This document shows, piece by piece, positions 15,767-23,552 of a stretch of 49,357 nucleotides of DNA. Position 1 is the first letter of the stretch; each line of letters starts with the position of its first letter. The notes below the pieces were generated by a model that saw only the letters and a program-made list of their open reading frames with translations, searched no databases and had not been told where the DNA came from. The position numbers and the translations under genes are program-made. This DNA comes from Deltaproteobacteria bacterium (GTDB taxonomy: Bacteria > Myxococcota_A > Polyangia > HGW-17 > JAJRWW01), in NCBI GenBank assembly GCA_029938605.1, contig JAOZUO010000022.1, positions 1-49,357 of the forward strand, written 5' to 3'.

Positions 15767-17028
15767 GGACCCGATCGGGGGCTGGGGATGAAATACTTGG
15801 TGCGGAGGGTGAGCCCCTGGCGGCGTTTGCGGTCTTGGAGGCCCAGGACGATGTCGTGGGAGCCTTTGTTTTTGTCGGTGCGGTGGGCGCAGAGGACGAG
15901 CTGAAGGGTCGCGCGTTCTCCAGCGTCCAGGTGGAAGGGGCCGCGGGGCTTTTCGATGCGGAGGTCGGGCAGGCGCTTGCTTTGGGCGCTAAGCGTGAGA
16001 TCTACGCGGTGGTCGAGGTGATTGGCCAGCCGAAGGGTGTAGTGGTTGCGGACGTTCTGCTCGGCGTCCACGGTGGTGCGATCGAAGCGGGGGCTGAGGC
16101 GTCCTTCGAGGGTGCGGGGCGCGAACAGGGCGTAGGCCAGAAAGCCTGAGACGGTAAGGATGGCCAGGACCACGGCGGCCCGGCGCCAGTCCGAGATGCC
16201 CACGGCCTGCAGGAAGCGGGGGAAGGACGAGGGAGTTCGGCCCTTGCCGAAGCGGAAGCCGGTGACGATGGGGCGGTCCAGCCGGCGGTGGGATTGGTTG
16301 ATGGCGTCGATGCAGTCGCCGCAGTTGATGCACTGGGTGTCAAAGGCGATGCGTCGGATGTCCAGGCCCATGAAGCAGGCCTTGATACAGGAGTGGCAGT
16401 GGAGACACACCTTCAGGAGGTTGTGGTCGAGCTTCACGCCGAGGGTGCGCTCGTCTTGCACCACGGACTGCAGGATCCCGTAGGGGCAGACTCCGTCGCA
16501 GAAGCGGTGTCGTATCCAGATCAAGTTGGCCGAGAAGCCGGCGGTGAGGATGCCCCAGACCAGCCAGGCAGCGAGGGGAGGGGACAGGTATCGGGCGGGG
16601 TCCAAGACGTAGGTGACCAGGGACGCGGAGACGAAGCCCGCCAGGGCCACGATGGCGAGGCGGGCGAGGGCGCGTCGCCAAAGGGCGGCTTTGCGCCGCC
16701 GCTCGAAGAAGCGGATGAACGTTTCCGCGAGCTCCGACAGCGTGGTCTGGGGGCAGAACCAGCCGCAGAACAGTCGCCCGTAGATCAAGGCGCCCGCGAA
16801 GACCAGCAGCACCGCCAGGAACGTAAGCAGCAGCACCGGGGTCAGCTCCAGCAGGGAGAAGTCCATGCGCATGAGGATCAGCTTGCGACCCCCGATGTCA
16901 AAGCGGAGCAGGTCCACCAGGGGCGCCAGGATGAACAGCGCCGAGGTAAGGATCTGGATCAGGCGCCGCCAGGGGTGGATTTTGCCCCACCGGGGCGGTC
17001 GGATGGCGAGGGGTTCGGGGAGGCTCAT
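15751..17028 (-). CDS. ccoG: Cytochrome cbb3 oxidase assembly ferredoxin CcoG (FixG/RdxA)
   Basis: 425 aa membrane ferredoxin implicated in copper reduction and assembly of cbb3 oxidase. N-terminal helices with GWFCPQTT, then further helices and CDGVCPYG, then the ferredoxin part CLHCHSCIKACFMGLD and CINCGDCIDAIN, one more helix, and a C-terminal Ig-like domain. Odd: the second Fe-S motif reads CxxCxxCxxxI, so its fourth Cys is replaced by Ile. It lies apart from the main cco operon and is divergent from the TauE-like gene (71 bp between starts). Confidence 0.93.
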   Translation of the reverse strand: MSLPEPLAIRPPRWGKIHPWRRLIQILTSALFILAPLVDLLRFDIGGRKLILMRMDFSLLELTPVLLLTFLAVLLVFAGALIYGRLFCGWFCPQTTLSELAETFIRFFERRRKAALWRRALARLAIVALAGFVSASLVTYVLDPARYLSPPLAAWLVWGILTAGFSANLIWIRHRFCDGVCPYGILQSVVQDERTLGVKLDHNLLKVCLHCHSCIKACFMGLDIRRIAFDTQCINCGDCIDAINQSHRRLDRPIVTGFRFGKGRTPSSFPRFLQAVGISDWRRAAVVLAILTVSGFLAYALFAPRTLEGRLSPRFDRTTVDAEQNVRNHYTLRLANHLDHRVDLTLSAQSKRLPDLRIEKPRGPFHLDAGERATLQLVLCAHRTDKNKGSHDIVLGLQDRKRRQGLTLRTKYFIPSPRSGPHRVR

Positions 17029-17099
17029 GTTCTAGTCCCACGCCCCGGAAGACCAGGGACCTTGTCCCAGATGGTCGTTGGTATTACGTTAAGTGCCGC

Positions 17100-17915
17100 A
17101 TGACTGATGATTGGCTCGCGAGCTATCCACAGTATCTGCAGTTGCTCGCCGTGGGGTTTCTGTGGATCAACCTGCACTGCGCCGGCATGTGCGGTCCGTT
17201 GGTGATCGGGTTGAACCTCGGTGGCGTGGGAGATCCCGGGCCCGGAGATGGAGATGGACAGGACCCAAAGTCCATCGCGGATCTCAGCCGATGGCAGCGT
17301 CTGCGCATGGCCTCGGGCAACCTGGCCGCCTATCAGCTCGGCCGGTCGGTCACCTACGCGGCCATGGGGGCGGCGGCGGGTTGGGCGGGTGCGGTGCTGC
17401 AGCGGCTGCTGTCGGACGTGACGCGCATCGCCGGCCTCGTGGTGGCGGTGGGGCTGGTGGGGGCGGGGCTCATGTCCCTGTTGCGGCCGGCGGCCCGCAT
17501 CCCGGGCTTGAGCTCCTCTTCGCCGGGGCGGCTGCTGGGTGAGCTGGTGCAGCGGATGCGCGCCACCGGTGGACGCCGGCGACGGTTCGGGCTGGGGGTC
17601 GTGCTGGGGTTTTTGCCGTGCATGATCCCGGTGTGGGTGCTGGGGCTGGCAGCCTCTACCCAGAGCCCTTTTCACGGCGCGGCGCTCATGGTGATGCTGG
17701 TCTGGATGACCAGCTTTGTGATCTTTGGATTCGGCATGGCGCCGGCCATCGCCACGGCCCGCACCCTTCGCTGGCAGCGTAGGCTCCTGCCGGTGGCGTT
17801 GATGTTCTCGGGGTTGTGGCTCGGGTTCATCGCCATGGCGGCCAACGGTTGGATCGCCCACCAAAGCGTCGGCTTCACCTTGGGAGGACGCGGATATGCC
17901 ATCATGTTCTGGTGA
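17100..17915 (+). CDS. TauE/SafE (DsbD_2-like) membrane protein
   Basis: 271 aa polytopic inner-membrane protein, six or more helices. The start of the family signature is visible as WINLHCAGMCGPLVIGL (a Cys pair in helix 1), and LGVVLGFLPCMIPVWVLGLA carries the second conserved Cys-Pro. This 'sulfite exporter TauE/SafE, DsbD_2' group regularly accompanies cbb3 oxidase genes and is thought to move metal (copper) or reducing equivalents across the membrane. Followed at a 16-bp gap by the YHS-like lipoprotein, so probably one transcript. Confidence 0.85.
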   Translation: MTDDWLASYPQYLQLLAVGFLWINLHCAGMCGPLVIGLNLGGVGDPGPGDGDGQDPKSIADLSRWQRLRMASGNLAAYQLGRSVTYAAMGAAAGWAGAVLQRLLSDVTRIAGLVVAVGLVGAGLMSLLRPAARIPGLSSSSPGRLLGELVQRMRATGGRRRRFGLGVVLGFLPCMIPVWVLGLAASTQSPFHGAALMVMLVWMTSFVIFGFGMAPAIATARTLRWQRRLLPVALMFSGLWLGFIAMAANGWIAHQSVGFTLGGRGYAIMFW

Positions 17916-17931
17916 GACCAGGAGGTTCGAG

Positions 17932-18255
17932 ATGTTGGATGGACGTCGTCGTTTGATTGTGGTGTTCGTTGTCGCCGCCTTTGCCGTGGCCACCTGGACC
18001 GGTCCCATGATGGGATGCACGGGCTCCAAGACGCCCGCAGGCGTTAAGAGTGTGGGCAACGCGAAGTGCCCGGTGTCGGGTAAGCCCGTGGGCGGCTCCG
18101 CCAAGGCCCCCACCTTCCATTCGGACTTCCGCGGGTATCGCATCGGCTTCATGTGCCCGAGCTGCAAGGGGGAGTTCGACAGTGCCAGTGGCGACAAGAA
18201 GCTGTTGTTGCTGAATAAAGCTCTGGTGAGCGTCAAAAAACCGCCGGTACAGTGA
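17932..18255 (+). CDS. Small lipoprotein with YHS-like metal-binding motif
   Basis: 107 aa. Signal sequence RRLIVVFVVAAFAVATW with lipobox-like MMGC, then a short domain with CPVSGKPVGG and YRIGFMCPSC, the spacing seen in YHS-type domains, which bind copper or other metals. ATG 17932 follows AGGAGG. Encoded with the TauE-like protein beside the cbb3 operon, it may deliver or store copper for oxidase assembly (inference). Its stop TGA lies inside a 15-bp tandem repeat. Confidence 0.78.
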   Translation: MLDGRRRLIVVFVVAAFAVATWTGPMMGCTGSKTPAGVKSVGNAKCPVSGKPVGGSAKAPTFHSDFRGYRIGFMCPSCKGEFDSASGDKKLLLLNKALVSVKKPPVQ

Positions 18256-18294
18256 TCCGTCACCCAGTGATCCGTCACCCAGTGATCCGTCACC
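18250..18294. repeat. 15-bp palindromic tandem repeat x3 at converging stops
   Basis: Three identical units CAGTGATCCGTCACC, each containing the 4-bp stem GTGA-TCCG-TCAC. The first unit carries the TGA of the YHS-like gene; the TGA of the P-type ATPase lies at the end of the last unit (18290-18292, minus strand). May serve as a bidirectional terminator, though no U-tract is present. Confidence 0.75.
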
Positions 18295-20812
18295 CGGTCA
18301 CGCCCGCCTTGCTCTGGGCCAGCGCTTTCACGGGGCGTTCCCGGACAGGCGCGCGTAGACGCAGGGCGTTGAGTGTCACCAGGATACTGCTCGACACCAT
18401 GGCGGCCGCGGCCAGTACGGGAGTGAGCAGGCCGAACACCGCGGCCGGGATGGCCACCGCGTTGTAAACCGCCGCCCAGGTGAGGTTCTGCAGCACGATC
18501 CGTCGCATCCACCGGGCCTGGTCCACCAGGAAGGGCAAGGTCTCCAGGTCGGGTTCGAGCAGCAGCACGTCCGCGGTCTCCCGGGCGAAGTCCGTGCCGC
18601 TGGCCACGGCGATGCCCACGGCTTCGGCGAGGGCGGGGGCGTCGTTGATGCCGTCCCCCACGAAAAGGGGCCTCTGTCCGTCCTGTTTGGCCCGGTCGGC
18701 GAGGTGTTTGGCCTTTTCCTCCGGCAGGCACTTTCCTTTGAATCGTTGGGCGCCCACGGCCCGGGCCACACTTTCAGTGGCGGCGGGCATGTCGCCCGAC
18801 AGGACCTCGGTGGCCAAGCCCAGCTCCTGCAGTCGCGCCACGCTTCGCGGAGCCTCGGCCCGAAGCGGATCCCCAAAGGAAAACAGCGCCAGGGGCCCCG
18901 CATCTACTTCGCCCAGTGCCACTACGGTGTTTCCCCGGCGCTCGGCGCGGTCCCGGGCGGCGCGTAGCGGCTCGGGCAGCGGGCCGGTCTGGTCCTCCAC
19001 CCAATCGGGCCGACCGGCCAGGTATCGCGCCTGGGCTACGCGGCCCGTCACACCCCGACCGGGGATCCCCCGCAGGTCGGCCGTGTCCACGGACTTCTGG
19101 GCTTCGTCCAGGGCTCCGTCCAGGGCTTTGGGGTCGTCATCCAGCGCTTTTACGCCGCGCTTGGCTGCCTCGGCGATGGGGTGGTTCGAGCGTTCCTCCA
19201 GGGCGGCGAGTAGTCGCAGCGCTTTCGCGTTGTCGTCTGTTGCGGTGGTGCCCAGTAGCTGTAGCCTTCCGGCGGTGAGCGTCCCGGTCTTGTCGAAGGC
19301 GATGGACCGGGCGGTGGCGATGTACTCCAGGGTGGCGGCGCCACGGATGATGATGCCTCGGGTCGCCAGGGTGCCTGACGCGACCACCCGGGCCAGGGGC
19401 GCGGCGATGCCGAGGGCGCAGGGGCAGGAGACCACCAGGACCGTGAGTCCCCGGCCGAAGGCCTGGTCCACGGGTAAGCCGTAGGCGAACCACGCGACGG
19501 CGGTGACCACGGCGGCCACGAACACGAAGGGCAAAAAAGAGCGCGCGAGGAGATCGGCCAGGTCGGGGCGGTCTTCCCGTTGGCCCGTGGTGGAGGAGAC
19601 ATGGTCCGCGATGCGATTTAGCAGCGACTCCGAGGCGGGGGCGTTGACCTCGAGATCGAGGGCGGTCTCGCCCACGGAGCTGCCCCCGGGGACCTGATCT
19701 CCGGTGGCCACCATTCGCGGGCGGGGCTCGCCGTCCACCACGGCGGTGGAGACGCGGCCGTGTCCAGCGACCACCACGCCGTCCACTGGGACGCGCTCTC
19801 CCGGAGCCACGCGGATCCGGTCTCCCGCCACGAGGTCCTGGGCGGGGGTCCATTGGGGCTCGTCATCGCCGTGGCCAATCAATCTCGCTTTGCGAGGCAA
19901 GAGTCGACGGACTCCTTCGGCCGCGGCGCTGGCTCTACGGAAGGCGCGCTGCTCGATGAGCCGGCCCAGCAGCCGAAAGGTGATCAACGCACAGGCGCCA
20001 TCGTAGTACACGTCCAATCCCCCGCGCACGGTGGCGACCAGGCTGTAGACGTACGCCGAGATGGCGCCCGCGGCGATGAGCGTGTCCATGGTCAACCCGC
20101 GGTTCATCAGGGCGCGCCAGGCCCGGGAGATCATGGGCGCGCCGGCACCGAAGACCACCGGCCCGGCGAGGACGGCGAGGATCCAGGGCAGGTACATCAC
20201 CACCGGATCGGTGGCCGTACGCGCCGTGCGCGAAAACAACGAGTAAGACAGCCCCATCACATTGGCCGTCAGCAGCGCGGCGATGCCGAACCACAGCACC
20301 AGGCGACGCCCTTGTGGAGTCTGGGCGGCGGACTCGGGGGCGGTGACGCCGTAGCCCAGGGTCTCGATGCGGCGGGCTAGATCGTCTCGGGCCTGGGCGG
20401 CCGGGTCATAGGTGATCTCCACCAGGTCGGACAGGAAGTTGGCCCGCACCCGCATTACGCCGGGCTCCCGGGAGAGGACCTCCTCGATGAGCCAGCTACA
20501 CGAGGGACACCACAGCCCCGAGACGTTCAGCCGGATCTCCCGGCGATCTTCGCTGCGGAGGCTGGAGACGCTCGGGTCGGGAGCCTCACCCGCATCTCTG
20601 GTGGCGGGCACCAGGCCCGTGCGGACGGCCTGGAGGTAGGCGGCGCTTTTTTGGGGATCCCCGTCGTAGTCGGAGGCCGACAGGATCTCCGCCACGCGAC
20701 GGCAGCCGGAGCAGCAGTAGTGCTCCGAAGGGTCGGAAACGGGCGCGCCGCAGAGCCGGCAAGAGGGTTCGGCCGAGGAGGGCAGGGCCGGGGGACCCGA
20801 TGCGTTGGTCAT
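18290..20812 (-). CDS. ccoI: Copper-translocating P-type ATPase (CcoI/FixI type)
   Basis: 840 aa inner-membrane Cu+ ATPase that feeds copper to cbb3 oxidase assembly. N-terminal Cys-rich pocket (CRLCGAPV, CCSGC), an HMA domain with LWCPSCSW, transmembrane helices, the CPC channel motif (VVSCPCALGIAAP), phosphorylation site FDKTGTLT and hinge GDGINDAPAL. The soluble N-terminal Cys cluster is typical of FixI rather than CopA. The start ATG 20812 overlaps the previous gene's stop as ATGA, so translation is probably coupled; the frame is open 46 codons further upstream without support. Last gene of the respiratory operon. Confidence 0.94.
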   Translation of the reverse strand: MTNASGPPALPSSAEPSCRLCGAPVSDPSEHYCCSGCRRVAEILSASDYDGDPQKSAAYLQAVRTGLVPATRDAGEAPDPSVSSLRSEDRREIRLNVSGLWCPSCSWLIEEVLSREPGVMRVRANFLSDLVEITYDPAAQARDDLARRIETLGYGVTAPESAAQTPQGRRLVLWFGIAALLTANVMGLSYSLFSRTARTATDPVVMYLPWILAVLAGPVVFGAGAPMISRAWRALMNRGLTMDTLIAAGAISAYVYSLVATVRGGLDVYYDGACALITFRLLGRLIEQRAFRRASAAAEGVRRLLPRKARLIGHGDDEPQWTPAQDLVAGDRIRVAPGERVPVDGVVVAGHGRVSTAVVDGEPRPRMVATGDQVPGGSSVGETALDLEVNAPASESLLNRIADHVSSTTGQREDRPDLADLLARSFLPFVFVAAVVTAVAWFAYGLPVDQAFGRGLTVLVVSCPCALGIAAPLARVVASGTLATRGIIIRGAATLEYIATARSIAFDKTGTLTAGRLQLLGTTATDDNAKALRLLAALEERSNHPIAEAAKRGVKALDDDPKALDGALDEAQKSVDTADLRGIPGRGVTGRVAQARYLAGRPDWVEDQTGPLPEPLRAARDRAERRGNTVVALGEVDAGPLALFSFGDPLRAEAPRSVARLQELGLATEVLSGDMPAATESVARAVGAQRFKGKCLPEEKAKHLADRAKQDGQRPLFVGDGINDAPALAEAVGIAVASGTDFARETADVLLLEPDLETLPFLVDQARWMRRIVLQNLTWAAVYNAVAIPAAVFGLLTPVLAAAAMVSSSILVTLNALRLRAPVRERPVKALAQSKAGVTG

Positions 20813-21003
20813 GGTCGGCGGCCCGGGGGAGCGTGTGGTGTGGTTTTGGGCGCAGCCTTCGGCGAAGTCATTGGCGCCGCCTCTGAGGTGCGGACCATTT
20901 GGGGGTCCACCCGGGCGGCGATCACCCAGACCGCCACCATCAGCCCGCAAAACAGCGCGATGACACCGATGATCACGCCCTTGAAGTTGACTCCGGGGGC
21001 CAT
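20809..21003 (-). CDS. Small single-TM protein before ccoI (possible FixH remnant)
   Basis: 64 aa from ATG 21003 (or 69 aa from GTG 21018). One N-terminal transmembrane helix (VIIGVIALFCGLMVAVWVIAA) and a Pro/Lys/Ala-rich tail. Its place directly before ccoI and its topology match FixH/CcoH, but it is far shorter and I see no FixH domain. The stop overlaps the ccoI start. Real by its tight packing in the operon. Confidence 0.7.
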   Translation of the reverse strand: MAPGVNFKGVIIGVIALFCGLMVAVWVIAARVDPQMVRTSEAAPMTSPKAAPKTTPHAPPGRRP

Positions 21004-21007
21004 GGCG

Positions 21008-21205
21008 TTAGTGCCCACTCAGCTTGTTGAACTGCTCCACGAGCGGTGATCCGTCTCCGGAGAAGTAGAGGATCAGGTAGATGATGGCAAAGAGGACGAA
21101 CCCAACATAGGTCAGCTTCAGGAACAGGGGTATCGGGGGGCCGTGATGCTCGGTGAGGCCCGATGGATACTCGGTCAGGTCCGGGGGTTGTTTCTCGTCA
21201 CTCAC
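21008..21205 (-). CDS. Small TM protein resembling the CcoP N-terminal helix
   Basis: 65 aa from GTG 21205, chosen because AGGAGGG lies seven bases upstream (GTG 21211 is too close to it). A short soluble N-terminus (TEHHGPPIPLFLKL) leads into one helix (YVGFVLFAIIYLILYF). This is like the N-terminal FixP/CcoP segment that contacts CcoN, but without any heme domain. It sits where ccoP would be in ccoNOQP. The heme-bearing part may be supplied by the seven-heme cytochrome encoded upstream (inference). Confidence 0.68.
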   Translation of the reverse strand: MSDEKQPPDLTEYPSGLTEHHGPPIPLFLKLTYVGFVLFAIIYLILYFSGDGSPLVEQFNKLSGH

Positions 21206-21380
21206 GATCACCCTCCTCGCGCGATGGGGAGGGCGCCACGGCCTCTCCCGCGCTCTCCAGGTCGTCCAGGTGTCCTCGCCGCCAGGCCCAAATCAGCCCG
21301 CTGGCGACGACCAGCACATTCAGGATCATCAGGCCGTAGGTGAAGGCCTCGCTCATCCAGATGGAGTCGTTACCGTTCAT
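21198..21380 (-). CDS. CcoQ/CcoS-like small membrane protein
   Basis: 60 aa with one helix (FTYGLMILNVLVVASGLIWAW) followed by RRGHLDDLESAG. The position directly after ccoO suits CcoQ; the charged HLDDLE stretch also recalls CcoS. ATG 21380 overlaps the ccoO stop by 11 bp, so translation is likely coupled; its own stop overlaps the next gene's start. Accessory subunit or assembly factor of cbb3 oxidase. Confidence 0.75.
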   Translation of the reverse strand: MNGNDSIWMSEAFTYGLMILNVLVVASGLIWAWRRGHLDDLESAGEAVAPSPSREEGDRE

Positions 21381-21927
21381 AGTCGTTGTCCGGTCGCCAG
21401 TTGATGGTGCGTCCAAGGGTCTGTATGTACTCCACCAGATCCTCGAACTCCTTGCCCCCGTCGCGTTTGACGAGCCAGGGGAAGGGCGGCATCACAGATC
21501 CGGGCACCAGGTGACGCGGGTTCATGAAGTGCGTACGGTGCCAGCTCCGGTCGTACTTGCCGCCCACCCGCGCCAGGTCCGGACCGATGCGGCGGGTCCC
21601 GAGCATGTGCGGCTTGTCCCGCACGTACTCGCCCGGCGTGCTGATGGGAGCCTTCACCCCGCGCCAGCCCGATCGGGTGGTGGCGCGGTCAGCCTCCAGG
21701 GTGCGCACCTGTTGGGTGTGGCAGTACCAGCACCCCTCGCGCTTGTAGATGGCCTTGCCGCGTTTCTGGGCGGCGGTGTAGGGACGTGTTCCCTTGGTCT
21801 CCTGCCGCCAGCTCTTTTCGGTGAGGGCCGGTACGATGGTGGTCATCACGCCGCCGATGAGGAACATGCCGAGCACCCCGGCGAAGAGGTACATGGCGTT
21901 GTGGTCGGTCTTCTTGAGGAGATTCAT
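21370..21927 (-). CDS. ccoO: cbb3-type cytochrome c oxidase subunit II (CcoO/FixO)
   Basis: 185 aa monoheme cytochrome c anchored by one N-terminal helix (YLFAGVLGMFLIGGVMTTIV). The heme motif CWYCH lies in REGCWYCHTQQVR, followed by the subunit signatures LGTRRIGPDLARVGGKY and the Met ligand region SVMPPFPWL. Start ATG 21927, with TAGGAGG upstream; that RBS abuts the left end of repeat element copy 1, which separates ccoN and ccoO. Confidence 0.95.
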   Translation of the reverse strand: MNLLKKTDHNAMYLFAGVLGMFLIGGVMTTIVPALTEKSWRQETKGTRPYTAAQKRGKAIYKREGCWYCHTQQVRTLEADRATTRSGWRGVKAPISTPGEYVRDKPHMLGTRRIGPDLARVGGKYDRSWHRTHFMNPRHLVPGSVMPPFPWLVKRDGGKEFEDLVEYIQTLGRTINWRPDNDYER

Positions 21928-21943
21928 AGGGGTCCTCCTAGCC

Positions 21944-22105
21944 TTAGGCGGCTGGCGCAAATAGCCTTGTCATTTGGACCCCGATCCATCGCGGCTGCCT
22001 GCGTTGATCGTCGGTTGCATACGCAGAGTATGCGCCCTCCTCGCGCCTTGGCAGTCGCGCGCCTCGTGTCCCAACTTGACAAGTTTATTCACGCCAGCCG
22101 CCTTA
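21944..22105. mobile_element. MITE-like inverted-repeat element, copy 1 (ccoN-ccoO gap)
   Basis: About 162 bp, bounded by the inverted repeat AGGCGGCTGGCG / CGCCAGCCGCCT. Carries an internal hairpin GCATAC-GCAGA-GTATGC (22017-22033). About 85-90% identical by eye to the copy at 25268. Its right end overlaps the TAA stop of ccoN. No transposase; mobility is inferred from the structure and two copies. Confidence 0.8.
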
Positions 22106-23551
22106 GACCGCCGCCTTGGCGGGTTTGGTGTCACCTTCGGTCGGCGTTGGTCCGGTGGCCGTCGCCGAAGCGGGATCGTAGGTGAAGGTTCGGGAGATGT
22201 TGTACAGGAACAGGACGGCGCCGGTGAAGATCAGCGTGCCGCCCGCCAGTCGGCTCCACCAGAAGGGCGCCATGAACTTCACCGTATCGATGAACGGGAT
22301 GGAGGGGTCGTTCCACTGGAGCCCCTGGATGAAGCCGCCGATCCACAGGAGCACGAAGTAGATCAGCCCCCCGCTGAACATGAACCAGAAGGCGCTGTTG
22401 GCGAGGGCTTGGGAGTACAGCGGCTTTTTCACCATGCGCGGCACGGCGTAGAGGCAGCCGGCCACGGCGAAGAAGCTGAAGGCGCCGAACACCGCCATGT
22501 GGGCGTGGCCCACGACCCAGTCGGTCTTGGAGGTGATGGCGTTGACTGACCGCAGGGCTTGCATGGGGCCCTGGAAGCAGGTCAGCAGGTAGAAGGTGGT
22601 CCCCGTCATGAGATACTTGAGGATGGGATCCCGGCGCACCAGGTCCCACTTGCCCGAGACGGTGCCGAAGAAGTTCACGATGACGGTCCACACGGGGATG
22701 ATGAGCATGGCGGAAAAGATGATGGCGACTGTCTGGAGCCACTGGCTGATGGGCCCGTGGATCATGTGGTGGGCGCCTGTCCAGACGTAGATGAAGGAGA
22801 TGGTCCAGAACCCGATCATGGACAGCTTGTGGCTGTACAGGGGCGCCTGCGTCTGCTTGGGGATGAGGTAGTAGGCCAGCGCTACGCCCAGGGGCGTGAA
22901 GATGAGCCCCACGGCGTTGTGTACGTAGAACCAGTTGAGGTTGGCCTGGTTGACCCCGGTGAACAGCTCCGTGCCGAAGTTGCCGGCGGTGTACACGAAG
23001 GTCGTCCAGACGATGGCCCCCATGGTGTACCAGATGGCCACGTACATTTTCTCGTGCTTGCGAGTGAGGATGGTGCCGAAGATGTTGATCCCGAAGACCA
23101 CCCAGACCACGGTCACCCCAATGTCCAGGAACCACGGCAACTCGGCGTACTCAAGCCCCTGGGTGACCCCGCCCAGGGTGGTGAACACCGCCGCGGTGAT
23201 GACGAGGTTGAAGGCGATGACGGTGAACATGCCCAGCTTCTCGCTGTACAGGCGGTTTCCACATAGGCGCGGTATCACGTAGTACAAAAGCCCCATGTCG
23301 ACGGCCAGGAGCCAGCCGAAGAGGACGCCGTTGACGTGTAGGGGGCGCATGCGACCGAAGGTGAACTCCGGCGTGTTGCCCATGAACTCCGGCCACAGAA
23401 ACTTGATGGCCAACAGCAGTCCCACTGACGTGGAGATCACGAACCACCAGATGGAGGAGATGATGAAGGCCTTGGCCGACAGGTCCTGGCCCCGCTCGCT
23501 GGTTCCAGCGGGTTCCTGGGGGGTTTCCTTGGTTTTCTTGGAGCTTGTCAA
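22103..23551 (-). CDS. ccoN: cbb3-type cytochrome c oxidase subunit I (CcoN/FixN)
   Basis: 482 aa, about 12 transmembrane helices; catalytic heme-copper subunit reducing O2 with high affinity. The low-spin heme ligand is in MRPLHVNGVLFGW, the Cu_B/active-site His cluster in GAHHMIHGP, and the late heme ligands in VVGHAHMAVFGAF. The start appears to be TTG at 23551, one base after the stop of the heptaheme gene, with GGGAGG eight bases upstream; no suitable ATG exists nearby. The stop is formed within repeat copy 1. Confidence 0.95.
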   Translation of the reverse strand: MTSSKKTKETPQEPAGTSERGQDLSAKAFIISSIWWFVISTSVGLLLAIKFLWPEFMGNTPEFTFGRMRPLHVNGVLFGWLLAVDMGLLYYVIPRLCGNRLYSEKLGMFTVIAFNLVITAAVFTTLGGVTQGLEYAELPWFLDIGVTVVWVVFGINIFGTILTRKHEKMYVAIWYTMGAIVWTTFVYTAGNFGTELFTGVNQANLNWFYVHNAVGLIFTPLGVALAYYLIPKQTQAPLYSHKLSMIGFWTISFIYVWTGAHHMIHGPISQWLQTVAIIFSAMLIIPVWTVIVNFFGTVSGKWDLVRRDPILKYLMTGTTFYLLTCFQGPMQALRSVNAITSKTDWVVGHAHMAVFGAFSFFAVAGCLYAVPRMVKKPLYSQALANSAFWFMFSGGLIYFVLLWIGGFIQGLQWNDPSIPFIDTVKFMAPFWWSRLAGGTLIFTGAVLFLYNISRTFTYDPASATATGPTPTEGDTKPAKAAV

Positions 23552-23552
23552 C

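Noticed and set aside
22131..23135. 334-codon frame overlapping ccoN on the same strand, and others over the respiratory genes
   Set aside because: Alternate-frame reading of ccoN, rich in His/Arg/Pro, without any motif.
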